44,456 bases of DNA from Rhizobium sp. Q54 (lineage in GTDB: Bacteria > Pseudomonadota > Alphaproteobacteria > CADEGL01), in NCBI GenBank assembly GCA_945860095.1, contig CAMAPP010000006.1:1-44456 (forward strand), written 5' to 3'. The notes under the pieces were generated by a model. The model had not been told where the DNA came from and ran no database searches. It saw nothing but the letters and a program-made list of their open reading frames with translations. Made by a program: the position numbers and the translations under genes. This document shows, in pieces, positions 14,919 through 23,275 of the stretch. Numbering within the stretch: position 1 is the first letter of the stretch; each line of letters starts with the position of its first letter.

Positions 14919-15686
14919 ATGGCCGGGCTTGTCACTTACCACCTCGAGGGCAAGCGCGCGCTCGTGACGGGTGCGGCTTCGGGCATCGGCCTCGGCACGG
15001 TCGAATTGTTCGCGCGCTCGGGCGCGCGCGTGGTGCTCAACGATCTCGCTTCCAGCCCGCGCATGGCGGGCGAGGTCGCGCGCCTTCGGGCCGAGGGCCT
15101 GGACGTGCGCGGCGTCGCCGGCGATGTCGCGAGCGAGCAGGGGGCGGCGCGCATCGTGGCCGAAAGCCTGGACGCCCTCGGCGGCCTCGATTATCTGGTC
15201 AACAACGCAGGCACGCCCGGAACCAGCCAACCCATACCGATGAAGGATCTCGGCGCGCTCACGCCCGAATTCTGGGACAAGATTCTCTCGGTCAATCTCA
15301 TGGGTGCGTTCTGGATGACAAAGGCGGCGGAATCGGCCTTGCGCGCGGCGCGGGGCGCGGTCGTCGATACCGTGTCGGACGCCGCCTTCGGCGGCGGCGC
15401 GTCGAGTCTCGCCTATGCCTGCGCCAAGACGGGCCTTGTCCGCCAAATCGAATTGCTCGCGAAGGCCCTCGCCCCCGATGTGCGCGTCAACGGCATAGCC
15501 CCCGGTTACGTCAATTCGAATTGGGAATGTTCGTTCGGCGACATCGTCGAATCGGCCAAGCGCACCGTGCCGCTGGCGCGCGTCGGCCAGCCGGAGGATT
15601 ACGCCCAACTCATCGTTTTCTTGGCCGCGGGCGCGCTGTACGTCACGGGCGAGGTCGTGCTCGCCAATGGCGGAACGCGCCTCTGA
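14919..15686 (+). CDS. Short-chain dehydrogenase/reductase (SDR)
   Basis: A classical 255-aa NAD(P)-dependent oxidoreductase. Cofactor motif TGAASGIG (17-24), structural NNAG (95-98), catalytic Ser153 (TVSDAAFGG), Tyr166 and Lys170 (YACAK). Asn-Asp after the second strand (VVLNDL) favours NAD. The C-terminal segment GEVVLANGGTRL is typical. A GGGGGG stretch precedes the ATG. It is convergent with the BKACE gene 12 bp away. Substrate unknown; a hydroxy acid or alcohol feeding the beta-keto-acid cleavage enzyme would fit. Confidence 0.9.
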   Translation: MAGLVTYHLEGKRALVTGAASGIGLGTVELFARSGARVVLNDLASSPRMAGEVARLRAEGLDVRGVAGDVASEQGAARIVAESLDALGGLDYLVNNAGTPGTSQPIPMKDLGALTPEFWDKILSVNLMGAFWMTKAAESALRAARGAVVDTVSDAAFGGGASSLAYACAKTGLVRQIELLAKALAPDVRVNGIAPGYVNSNWECSFGDIVESAKRTVPLARVGQPEDYAQLIVFLAAGALYVTGEVVLANGGTRL

Positions 15687-15698
15687 GAGACGCCCCGG

Positions 15699-16583
15699 TT
15701 AGGGGCCGTTCTTGAGACCCAGCTTCTTGCGCGCTTCGGCCGGGCTGAGCACGCGGGCGCCCAGACGCGTCGCGATTTCGGCCGCGCGTTCGACCAATTG
15801 GCCGTTGGACGCGAACACGCCGCGGTCGAGATAGAGATTGTCCTCGAGGCCCACGCGCATATTGCCGCCCAGCACCACGGCGGTCGCCGCCATGGGCATT
15901 TGCATGCGCGAGATGCCGAAGCTTGCCCAATGGGCGCCGGCGGGCAGCATGTTGCGCATCGTCAGCATGGCTTCCGCCGTCGCGGGTGCGCCGTAGCTGA
16001 TGCCGAGACAAAGCTGGTAAAGCGGCGGACTCTCGACATGACCCTCGGCGACGAGGGTATTGGCGATGGCGACCTGGCCCATGTCGAAGACCTCGAGCTC
16101 GGGCTTGATGCCGAGCGCCTTCACCCGGCTCGCCATGGTGCGCAGGAAGCTCGGCGTGTTGACGTAGATGCGGTCGCCGAAATTCATCGCGCCGCAATCG
16201 AGGCTGCAAATTTCCGGGCGCAATTCCTCGATGTAGTTGATGCGCTCCACCGGGCCGACCACGTCGTCGCGTTCGGGATCGGTCGCCATCGGATTGTCGG
16301 GGCTTGGGCCCCAGCTGCCGCCATTGCCGCCGGTCAGGTTGATGACGACGTCCACGTTCGATTCGCGGATGCGCTTGACGATTTCGCGGAACAGCGCCGG
16401 GTCGCGGCTGTTCTTGCCGGTCTTGGGATTGCGGGCGTGAATATGGGCGACGGCCGCGCCGGCCTTGGCGGCCTCGATCGCGGCATTGGCGATCTGTTCG
16501 GGCGTCACGGGAATGGCCGGATGCTTGCCGACCGTGTCGCCGCCGCCGGTGACCGCGCAGGTGATGATGACTTCGTTGTTCAT
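15699..16583 (-). CDS. Beta-keto acid cleavage enzyme (BKACE / DUF849)
   Basis: Family members condense a beta-keto acid with acetyl-CoA, releasing an acetoacetate unit and a CoA ester; Kce acts in lysine fermentation and others on dehydrocarnitine and similar compounds. The 294-aa product starts [20 protein letters not shown], has the zinc ligands His47 and His49 (VAHIHARNP), [10 protein letters not shown] and [10 protein letters not shown] near the C-terminal Glu ligand region. Start: ATG 16583, seven bases after AAGGGGAG; the 24-residue extension is low-complexity. Neighbouring SDR and oxygenases fit a catabolic route that generates a beta-keto acid; the exact substrate is unknown. Confidence 0.92.
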   Translation of the reverse strand: MNNEVIITCAVTGGGDTVGKHPAIPVTPEQIANAAIEAAKAGAAVAHIHARNPKTGKNSRDPALFREIVKRIRESNVDVVINLTGGNGGSWGPSPDNPMATDPERDDVVGPVERINYIEELRPEICSLDCGAMNFGDRIYVNTPSFLRTMASRVKALGIKPELEVFDMGQVAIANTLVAEGHVESPPLYQLCLGISYGAPATAEAMLTMRNMLPAGAHWASFGISRMQMPMAATAVVLGGNMRVGLEDNLYLDRGVFASNGQLVERAAEIATRLGARVLSPAEARKKLGLKNGP

Positions 16584-16652
16584 CGCATGTCTCCCCTTGG
16601 CGCCGTTCATCGCCGCCCGGGGCCGAGCATAGCCGGGGCGGGGGCGCCCCGC

Positions 16653-16779
16653 CATCGGGACGCCCCGTCATCAGGACACCCCGTCATCAGGACACCCCGT
16701 CATCGGGACGCCCCCCATCAGGGTGCCCCGTCATCAGGACGCCCCGTTATCAGGACGCCCCATCATCGGGACATTGGGC
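16653..16779. repeat. 16-bp tandem repeat, 8 copies
   Basis: Units close to CATCAGGACGCCCCGT begin at 16653, 16669, 16685, 16701, 16716, 16732, 16748 and 16764. One unit is 15 bp. The array sits between the divergent BKACE and TauD-type genes, in the probable promoter region of both. The unit sequence is unrelated to the 22-bp array two kilobases upstream. Confidence 0.9.
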
Positions 16780-16867
16780 CAAATGCGGCAATGACCGCCG
16801 CTTGGCAGGGCCGCACGCGCGCGGCTAGGTTGTGGGTCCGAACCCGCCGCAGACCCATGGAACCGAA

Positions 16868-17701
16868 ATGCGCGTCAATCCCATCGCGGGCGCCTTGGGT
16901 GCCGAAATCGAAGGCGTGGACCTCGCGTCCGAATTGGACGATGCGGTCTTCGCCGCGATCCGCCGTGCCTTTCTCGATCATCTGGTGATTTTCTTCCCGG
17001 GCCAAAACCTGGGCCCGGCCGAACAGAAGCGTTTCGCGCTGCGTTTCGCGCCCATCTACGTACACCGAATGGTCGAGGGCATGGCGGGCCATCCCGACAT
17101 CATCCGCGTCGTGCGCGAGCCGGAAGAGCGCATCAATTGGGGCAGCGAATGGCACATGGACGCGAGCTTCGAGGACTGTCCGCCGCTCGCGACCGTGCTG
17201 CACGCGCAGGAATTGCCGCCCTACGGTTCGGATACCATGTGGACCAATCTTTATCTTGCCCATGACGCGCTCTCGGACGGCCTGAAATGCGCCCTCTCGG
17301 GCCTGCGGGGCGTGCACGAATCGGGCAGCGGCGCGCGTTACGAGGACAAGTACAAGGGCATGAAGGGCCGCGCCGTGGAGCCCAAGGTCAATGTCCATCC
17401 CGTGGTGCGCACGCACCCGGAAACCGGCCGGAAATGCCTGTACGTGAACGAGTCGTTCATGACCCGCTTCGAGGGCATGAGCGTCGAGGAAAGCCGGCCG
17501 CTGCTTCACTATCTATTCGCGCACAGCGTGAGGCCCGAATTCACCTGCCGCTTCCGCTGGAAGCCGGGCACGCTGGCGATATGGGACAATCGCTGTACCC
17601 AGCACAACGCGATCGCCGATTATTTCCCGAACCACCCCGCATTGTTCGCCGCGCGGCGCGTCATGCACCGCATCACCATCCAGGGCGACCGGCCGGTCTA
17701 G
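16868..17701 (+). CDS. TauD/TfdA-family Fe(II)/2-oxoglutarate dioxygenase
   Basis: A 277-aa oxygenase. The iron site is His-x-Asp in WGSEWHMDASFED and the distal His in WDNRCTQHNAI; the 2-oxoglutarate-binding Arg follows in RRVMHRITI. Length and order match TauD/TfdA enzymes, which hydroxylate taurine, aromatics, betaines and similar substrates next to a heteroatom. The ATG at 16868 is preferred over a GTG at 16832, although its ribosome site is weak. Its stop shares CTAG with the stop of the convergent Rieske-like gene. Confidence 0.92.
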   Translation: MRVNPIAGALGAEIEGVDLASELDDAVFAAIRRAFLDHLVIFFPGQNLGPAEQKRFALRFAPIYVHRMVEGMAGHPDIIRVVREPEERINWGSEWHMDASFEDCPPLATVLHAQELPPYGSDTMWTNLYLAHDALSDGLKCALSGLRGVHESGSGARYEDKYKGMKGRAVEPKVNVHPVVRTHPETGRKCLYVNESFMTRFEGMSVEESRPLLHYLFAHSVRPEFTCRFRWKPGTLAIWDNRCTQHNAIADYFPNHPALFAARRVMHRITIQGDRPV

Positions 17702-18921
17702 GCGCGCTTTCGCGCCTTCCGCGCGCGGCGCGCGGGTTTTGCGACATCGTCCGCGATCAATCGGTTCAGACGATGATAAAGCGCGTCCCAGAACGGCGCA
17801 TAATATTGCGCCGCGGCGGCGGGCGAGCGGCGGGTCGCCTGCACCGCCTCGACCGCCACCTGATCCTCGGCATAGACCTGGCGATAGCCGCGCACGAGAT
17901 TTTCGTGAAAGGCCTTGAAGTCCGCGTGCGCCACGGCGCGCGGCGGGAAAAATCCGCAGTGCAGGATGCGCGTCCAGCCGGGCGCCTCGGGCAGGCAGAT
18001 ATTCATGCGCATCATCGTCGGGCGCACGGGCATCACGAGATTGGGGTAATAGGTGATGAAAAACCCTTGGGTCGGCGCCGTCGCGCGGCCGAGATGGGGC
18101 GTGCGCTCGACGCCGTAGGTCGTGCCGACGGTGGCCATGTCGAAGCCGAAGGCGATCAGCGGGCCATCGAGATCGGTGAAGAAGGTCGGCTTACCGTCCT
18201 TGGCGCGCGGCACGTCGGGCGATTTGCGGTAGGACTCGTGGGTGAAGGCTTCGTGCAGGATGTTGATGGCTGCGTTCTCGAGATAGGTTTTCCAATTGGT
18301 CTTGAGCATGCGCCCCGTGCGCGCGGTCGGCCCTTCGTCGTCCTCGACCGGGGAAAGTCCGTCGAGATCGAAGGCCGATAGAATGCGCCGCAAGGGCGCG
18401 AGATGGGCGTCGATATCGCCCGCGCGCCCGCCCAGATCGACGAACACGATGCCGAGGCGTTCCTCGGCGCGCACCTCGATAAGATCGACCGGCCTTCCTG
18501 CGAGCGCCGCGAGGCTGCCCTCGGGCGTGCCGTCCCACCACGGCGCCGCGATCAGCTTGCCGCGAAGATCGTAACGCCAGCCATGGTAGTAGGTTTCGAG
18601 CGCGCGCCCGGCGCGCACCTCCTTGCGCACCGCGAGCGAGCCGTCATAGGGACAGATATTGTGGAAGACGCGCGCGCGGCCGTCATCGCCGCGCACGACC
18701 ACCAGCGGAATCCCCATGAAGGCGAGCGGACGCGCATCGCCCGCGTTCGGCACGGCGTGGGCGAAACACAGCGCCGCCCAGTGGCGGTGGAAGATGCGGT
18801 CGCGTTCGAGCGCAAAAAATTCGTCGGTGTGGAAAGCCCGGGGCGGCAAGGTACGCGCCTTGGCGATGGGCGCGCGAATGGCCGCGAGCTCGGCCGAAGT
18901 CAAACCCGATTTTCCGGCCAT
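17698..18921 (-). CDS. Rieske-oxygenase-like alpha subunit with a degenerate Rieske site
   Basis: The 407-aa product has the length and layout of ring-hydroxylating or demethylating oxygenase alpha subunits. The Rieske region reads Cys90-Pro-Tyr92 and, 17 residues later, Thr110-Tyr-Tyr-His113 (YYHGWRYDLRG), where the family has Cys-x-His and Cys-x2-His. Two of four cluster ligands (His to Tyr, Cys to Thr) are gone. The mononuclear iron site is kept: His223 and His228 (HEAFTH) and Asp353 (AEDQVAVEAVQ). The bridging Asp is Asn220. Codons are intact with no frameshift. GAGGAT six bases before the ATG overlaps the end of the upstream amine-oxidase gene, giving an operon. It may not accept electrons by the usual route. 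Confidence 0.88.
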   Translation of the reverse strand: MAGKSGLTSAELAAIRAPIAKARTLPPRAFHTDEFFALERDRIFHRHWAALCFAHAVPNAGDARPLAFMGIPLVVVRGDDGRARVFHNICPYDGSLAVRKEVRAGRALETYYHGWRYDLRGKLIAAPWWDGTPEGSLAALAGRPVDLIEVRAEERLGIVFVDLGGRAGDIDAHLAPLRRILSAFDLDGLSPVEDDEGPTARTGRMLKTNWKTYLENAAINILHEAFTHESYRKSPDVPRAKDGKPTFFTDLDGPLIAFGFDMATVGTTYGVERTPHLGRATAPTQGFFITYYPNLVMPVRPTMMRMNICLPEAPGWTRILHCGFFPPRAVAHADFKAFHENLVRGYRQVYAEDQVAVEAVQATRRSPAAAAQYYAPFWDALYHRLNRLIADDVAKPARRARKARKRA

Positions 18922-18931
18922 CGTCCGATCC

Positions 18932-20269
18932 TCAGTCGAGGCGCGCGAGAACCGCGCGCGCGGTGTCCTGGCCCGATTGCACGGCGCCGTCCATATTGCT
19001 CATGAATTGCGTGGCGCATTCGGCGCCGGCGAAATGGGCGCGGCCCACGGGCGCGCGCAACGCGCGGCCATAGGCGGTCCAAGCACCGGGCAGGCAGGCG
19101 GACACGCAACCGCGGCTGTATTCCTCGGCGGCCCAATAGACCTCGCGGATTTCCCGCGGCTTCAAGGCTTCGGGGCCGAAGCAGCGCGCGAGTTCCGCCA
19201 GGACCTTGGCTTGGCGCGCCGCCATGGATTCGTCCCACAGGGTGCGCGACAGCGCCGTGCCGAGCTGGACGATCAACATCCCCAGCGGGCCGTCCATGCT
19301 GGCGTCCCAAACCGAGAACATGGCGCTGGTCGCGGCGCCCGACAGGCCGCGGGCGCGCCAGAACGGCGCGGGATAGACGGCCGTCATGCGCATCCGGCCG
19401 CGAATGGGAAAGCGCGCGGTCAGATAGTCGCGCGGCGGCGGCAGGGCCGGGGCGTGGACGAGGCGGCCGGCAAGAACGGGGGGCAGGGCGATAATGGCGA
19501 GCGTGCCGCGCGCGCCGCCGCCCTCTCCGGTCACGCTTACCCCCGTGCCGTCGGATTCGATGCGCCTTGCGGGCGCGTTCAATGTCACCGCGTCGCCCAG
19601 GCGCGCGGCCAGGCGTTCGGCGATCTGCTGCGTGCCGCCGACGAAAACCTCGTTGTCGTGGGGCTTGCCGTCGAAGCCCATGAGGCTCGCGAAGCCGCCA
19701 TTGGTGCGCGCATAGACCAGGGCGTGCAGGAACGACATCTCGTTCTGCGGAATGAGATAGGCCTCGATGACGTGGCCGATGGCCTCGGCGTAGTCGGCCT
19801 GCATGTTCGCCGCCATCCAGGTGCGCGTGGTCTGGCCGTCCCATTCCCCGGCGCTCGCGGCGTCCCACGGCGCTTCGGGCGGAACGGTCGCCGCCATATC
19901 GTCGAGGCGCTTGACCGCCTGCACGAGGCCGTCGCCGAAAATGCCGCGATAATCTCGCCGTCCGCCATCGGGCCTCGTAACGAGGCGCTCCTCGCCGCGC
20001 AGATAAACCGAATCCCCGCCATGTGCCCCGTGCTCGACGAAGGCGATGCCGAGATCGGCGGCCAGGGCCTTGAGCCTGTCCTGCCCGGGGCCGGTCCACG
20101 CGCCGCCGAGTTCCAAGGGCTGATGGCCGCGCATCTCCGTCCAGACGCGGCCGCCGACGCGGTTGCGCGCCTCGAGCACCGCGACCGTGCGGCCCGCGCG
20201 CGCGATGTCGTGGGCGGCGACAAGGCCGGAAAGCCCGGCTCCGATCACGACGACATCGGCGTTTCGCAT
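18932..20269 (-). CDS. Flavin-containing amine oxidase
   Basis: A 445-aa member of the monoamine-oxidase family. FAD-binding GxGxxG is VVIGAGLSGL, followed by VLEARNRVGGR; the substrate domain has GGTQQIAERLA and the C-terminal FAD clamp is HFAGAECATQFMSNMDGAVQSG. It oxidises an amine to an imine with release of hydrogen peroxide, probably in the cytosol since no signal peptide is seen. Start: ATG 20269 with GGGAGGG five bases upstream. It is 10 bp upstream of the Rieske-like gene in the same operon, so the two likely act on one amine substrate. Confidence 0.9.
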   Translation of the reverse strand: MRNADVVVIGAGLSGLVAAHDIARAGRTVAVLEARNRVGGRVWTEMRGHQPLELGGAWTGPGQDRLKALAADLGIAFVEHGAHGGDSVYLRGEERLVTRPDGGRRDYRGIFGDGLVQAVKRLDDMAATVPPEAPWDAASAGEWDGQTTRTWMAANMQADYAEAIGHVIEAYLIPQNEMSFLHALVYARTNGGFASLMGFDGKPHDNEVFVGGTQQIAERLAARLGDAVTLNAPARRIESDGTGVSVTGEGGGARGTLAIIALPPVLAGRLVHAPALPPPRDYLTARFPIRGRMRMTAVYPAPFWRARGLSGAATSAMFSVWDASMDGPLGMLIVQLGTALSRTLWDESMAARQAKVLAELARCFGPEALKPREIREVYWAAEEYSRGCVSACLPGAWTAYGRALRAPVGRAHFAGAECATQFMSNMDGAVQSGQDTARAVLARLD

Positions 20270-20423
20270 ATTCGCCCTCCCGGAAAGCACCATCTTGGAA
20301 GCGCGCGCGCGTGCCCGTCAATCCACGGTCCGTCGGCCGTCCGCGGCGGATGGCGGTTTTTCCCCTTGGCCGGAAAATCGGCGATGATCGGGGTGTCCGC
20401 GAATTCGACGGGAGAACGAAGAC

Positions 20424-21038
20424 GTGAACACGCCGACCCATGTGCTGATCGCCGCCCTCGTCTTCGCGCGCCCTGGGGCGCGGTTGCGTTCGTGCGCGGC
20501 GGTGTTGGGCGGTGTATTTCCGGATCTGCCGATTTTTGCGTTGTGGCTGTGGGCAAAACTCGCGGGCCTGGACGAGTCCATGGTGTGGCGGGAGCTGTAT
20601 TTTTCGCCGGGCTGGCGCGATGCCATGGACGCCAGCCATTCCGTGCCGCTCTACGCCGCGATTGTGTTGCTGCTGTGCGCGACGGCGCGGCCGGCGCCCG
20701 CCGGCGGAACGGCTCCAGGCGCGCGCTGGGCCTTGCGGCCGCTGGCGGTGTTCTGTTGGTCGGCGCTGCTCCACATCGCCGGCGATTTCCCCTTGCATAT
20801 CGACGACGCGCACGCCCATTTCTGGCCGCTGTCGGATTGGCGATTCCGTTCGCCGGTGTCCTATTGGGATGCGCGCCATTACGGCCATGTCTGGGCGCCT
20901 TTCGAGGCCGCGCTGGCCGTGGCCATGATCGTCGCGCTCTGGCGGCGCCACGGCTCGCGCTGGGTGCGGGCCGTTCTGGTCTTGGGCGCGCTATCCTATC
21001 TTGTCGTGCCGGTTTATTTTGCTTGGATGGCCCATTGA
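20424..21038 (+). CDS. Membrane protein of the DUF457/YdjM-like (metal-dependent hydrolase) group
   Basis: A 204-aa inner-membrane protein starting MNTPTHVLIAALVFARPG, with GGVFPDLPIFALWLW and later SALLHIAGDFPLHIDDAHAH and hydrophobic segments near residues 38-50, 78-90, 106-120, 160-175 and 184-200. The PTH..I, FPD and H...D..H patterns are typical of the LexA-regulated YdjM-like family, predicted metal-binding. Many homologues in alphaproteobacteria carry an unreliable CobQ label. Function not known. The next gene (methyltransferase) begins 49 bp later on the same strand. Confidence 0.75.
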   Translation: MNTPTHVLIAALVFARPGARLRSCAAVLGGVFPDLPIFALWLWAKLAGLDESMVWRELYFSPGWRDAMDASHSVPLYAAIVLLLCATARPAPAGGTAPGARWALRPLAVFCWSALLHIAGDFPLHIDDAHAHFWPLSDWRFRSPVSYWDARHYGHVWAPFEAALAVAMIVALWRRHGSRWVRAVLVLGALSYLVVPVYFAWMAH

Positions 21039-21080
21039 ATCGATGGCCGAGACGAGCGCGGGGACACGAGCACGGGTTCC

Positions 21081-21116
21081 GAGGATATGCCGAACGAAGA
21101 GGACATGCCGAACGAA
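21081..21116 (+). repeat. 18-bp tandem duplication of a ribosome site plus start codon
   Basis: GAGGATATGCCGAACGAA (21081-21098) is followed directly by GAGGACATGCCGAACGAA (21099-21116). Each unit carries a GAGGA and an ATG only one base apart, and the duplication keeps the frame. The methyltransferase gene thus has two in-frame start codons with nearly identical context. Confidence 0.9.
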
Positions 21117-21710
21117 AACGCCCGGCTCCATGCGCCCGCGACCGTGCGCAACAAGGCGCCGATCCTGGACGTGCTGCGGCGGGTCCTGCCGCCCCGGGGC
21201 CTGGTGCTGGAGATCGCCAGCGGCACGGGCGAGCACGCGGCGCATTTCGCCTCGGCCCTGCCCGGTCTCGTCTTTCAACCGAGCGACGCCAATGGCGCGA
21301 ACCTGGCCTCGATCGCTTCATGGACGGCCGGTTTGGCGAACGTGGCCGTGCCCATCGCGCTCGACGTGCATCGCCAGCCTTGGCCGGTCGCGCGCGCGGA
21401 CGCCCTGGTGTGCATCAACATGATCCACATCTCGCCGTGGTCGGCCGCCGCCGCTTTGTTCGAGGGTGCCGCGGCCGCATTGCCGCCCACGGCACCGCTC
21501 GTGCTGTACGGCCCATTCAAGCGGGACGGGCGCCATACCGCGCCGAGCAATGCCGAATTCGACGAATCCTTGCGCGCGCGCGACCCATCCTGGGGCGTGC
21601 GCGATCTCGGCGAGGTCGCGGATCTCGCGGCATCGAAGGGTTTCGGCGCACCCGAAATTTTCCCGCTGCCGGCGAACAATCTCGCGGTCGTCTTCGTTCG
21701 GACGGGTTAG
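21087..21710 (+). CDS. DUF938 SAM-dependent methyltransferase-like protein
   Basis: A 207-aa class I methyltransferase fold of the DUF938 family: NKAPILDVLRRVLPPRG, then the SAM motif VLEIASGTGEHAAHFA, the acidic loop FQPSDAN, and INMIHISPWSA and LVLYGPFKRDG, which are typical of DUF938. The C-terminus ends NNLAVVFVRTG. Start could be 21087 or 21105 because of an 18-bp duplication of the initiation region. Stop is only four bases from the end of the convergent transporter gene. Substrate unknown. Confidence 0.88.
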   Translation: MPNEEDMPNENARLHAPATVRNKAPILDVLRRVLPPRGLVLEIASGTGEHAAHFASALPGLVFQPSDANGANLASIASWTAGLANVAVPIALDVHRQPWPVARADALVCINMIHISPWSAAAALFEGAAAALPPTAPLVLYGPFKRDGRHTAPSNAEFDESLRARDPSWGVRDLGEVADLAASKGFGAPEIFPLPANNLAVVFVRTG

Positions 21711-21714
21711 GCGC

Positions 21715-22965
21715 TCAAAACCAAAGACCGGCGAGCGCGCCCATGAGGCACGTGCACAACGTGCCCGAGACGATGGATTTCATGCCCAGCCCGACAATCT
21801 CGCCGCGCCGCGTGGGCGCCATGGTCGATAATCCCGCGATCATGATTCCAAGCGAGCCGAAATTGGCGAAGCCGCAAAGCGCGTACAGCATGATGAGCCG
21901 CGACCGGGGCGAGAGCACCTCGGGCGGCAGACGCGCGAGCTCGGCATAGGCGATGAGCTCGTTGAGCACGGTTTTTACGCCCATGAGCGCGCCCGCGCTT
22001 TGGGCTTCGGCCCAGGGCACGCCCATGAGCCAGCACACCGGCGCCATCGCGAGACCCAGCGCGCGTTGCAGCGTGACGGGTGCTCCGGCGATATCCGGCA
22101 GCAAGCCGAGCAGGGTATTCGCCAAGGCCACCAGCGCAACCAGAACGACGAGGCTGGCGACGATGTTGATCAGCAATTCCACGCCCGCCTGCGTGCCCTG
22201 GGCGACCGCGTCCATGGCCGAATCGGCCGCACGCCCGAGACTGGCCGCTGTATCGCGATCCGCGACGCGACCCGCATCCGGCACCATGATGTGGCCGACG
22301 ACGATGGCCAGGGGCGCGCCGAGGACCGAGGCGATGAGGATATGGCCGAAGGCCTCGGGAATGATCGGCGCCAGCAGGACCGCGTAAAGCGCCATGACCG
22401 TGCCGGCGATTCCCGCCATGCCGCCCGTCATGACGATGAACATCTCGCCGCGCGTGAGACGGGCGAGATAGGGCCGGATGACGAGCGGCGCCTCGACCAT
22501 GCCGACGAAGATATTGGCCGCGGTCGAGAGGCCGACGGCGCCGCCCACCCCGAGCGTGCGGCGCAAGACCGCGGCCGCGCCGCGCACCAGCAGGGGGATG
22601 ATCCGCCAGTGAAACAGCAAGGCGGTGAGCGCGCTCATCACCACGACGATCGGTAGAACCTGAAAGGCGAAAACGAAGACGTGTTCCGGCCGGCTCGGCT
22701 CGAACGGCAAATCGCCGCCGCCGAGATAGCCGAAAACGAAGGCCGTGCCCGCGCGCGTCGCCTCGGCCACGGCCCCGACCGCGCGGGCGAGCGCCGCGAA
22801 AACCGCCCGAAGCGCGGGGAGTTCGAGCATCGCGATGCCGAGCGCGGCGCTCAGCGCCAGGCCCGGCCAGACGACGCGGCCGCGGATCGCGGCCCGGTTC
22901 TCCGATAACGCCCAAGCGAGCGCAAGAAGCACCGCGAGGCCCAAGGCCGATTGCAAATGTTCCAC
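21715..22965 (-). CDS. CNT-family concentrative nucleoside transporter (NupC-like)
   Basis: A 416-aa inner-membrane transporter with the N-terminal segment, a Gate domain and a core: TAFVFGYLGGGD, FAFQVLPIVVVMSAL, GLSTAANIFVGMVEAPLVIRP, VMTGGMAGIAGTVMALY, and VKTVLNELIAYAEL, all hallmark CNT motifs. It takes up nucleosides with sodium or protons. Start: GTG 22965 gives the normal family length; in-frame extension to 23169 runs through a mobile repeat. Its upstream region is occupied by a MITE-like element (22981-23253), which may carry or displace its promoter. Confidence 0.92.
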   Translation of the reverse strand: MEHLQSALGLAVLLALAWALSENRAAIRGRVVWPGLALSAALGIAMLELPALRAVFAALARAVGAVAEATRAGTAFVFGYLGGGDLPFEPSRPEHVFVFAFQVLPIVVVMSALTALLFHWRIIPLLVRGAAAVLRRTLGVGGAVGLSTAANIFVGMVEAPLVIRPYLARLTRGEMFIVMTGGMAGIAGTVMALYAVLLAPIIPEAFGHILIASVLGAPLAIVVGHIMVPDAGRVADRDTAASLGRAADSAMDAVAQGTQAGVELLINIVASLVVLVALVALANTLLGLLPDIAGAPVTLQRALGLAMAPVCWLMGVPWAEAQSAGALMGVKTVLNELIAYAELARLPPEVLSPRSRLIMLYALCGFANFGSLGIMIAGLSTMAPTRRGEIVGLGMKSIVSGTLCTCLMGALAGLWF

Positions 22966-22980
22966 GCCGCCCCCGAGATC

Positions 22981-23253
22981 TAGAGCAGTGTTTTGTCGGA
23001 TGAAATCACCTGCGTCGCGTCGTGGCGAGGCGATCCGCCAGGCGCGATGCGAAGGGCGATGCCGTCGCATCGGCCGAGCGGCGCAACGCCGCGGGCGCCC
23101 GCCGCAGCGCGACCCGAAGGGCCGGGGGCTTTTGCGCCGGGGGTTCGTCAACGGGCTTGCGCGTAGCACCGGCTACGCGGCCGCGCCCTTTTCCTGCCCC
23201 CAGCACAAAATCCCTCCGGCGCAGATGGTTCCAGCCGACAAAATACTGCTCTA
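22981..23253. mobile_element. MITE-like element with 19-bp terminal inverted repeats
   Basis: TAGAGCAGTGTTTTGTCGG (22981-22999) and the reverse complement of CCGACAAAATACTGCTCTA (23235-23253) match at 18 of 19 positions. The 273-bp interior has no transposase gene but contains a perfect hairpin GCGTAGC-accg-GCTACGC near 23160-23180. It fills the whole gap between the nucleoside transporter and the carbon-nitrogen hydrolase genes. Non-autonomous mobile elements (MITEs) look like this; no flanking target duplication is obvious. Confidence 0.7.
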
Positions 23254-23275
23254 ACCCGCGCCCGTCCTCGGCGTG

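Noticed and set aside
18659-21949. A 1096-codon open frame on the plus strand
   Set aside because: It is antisense to the Rieske-like and amine-oxidase genes and runs through the DUF457 and methyltransferase genes in a wrong frame; composition is Arg/Ala-rich with no domain. A GC-rich shadow frame.
22965-23169. N-terminal extension of the nucleoside transporter
   Set aside because: The extension lies in the MITE-like element, is Arg/Pro-rich and exceeds the family length; GTG 22965 gives the normal size.
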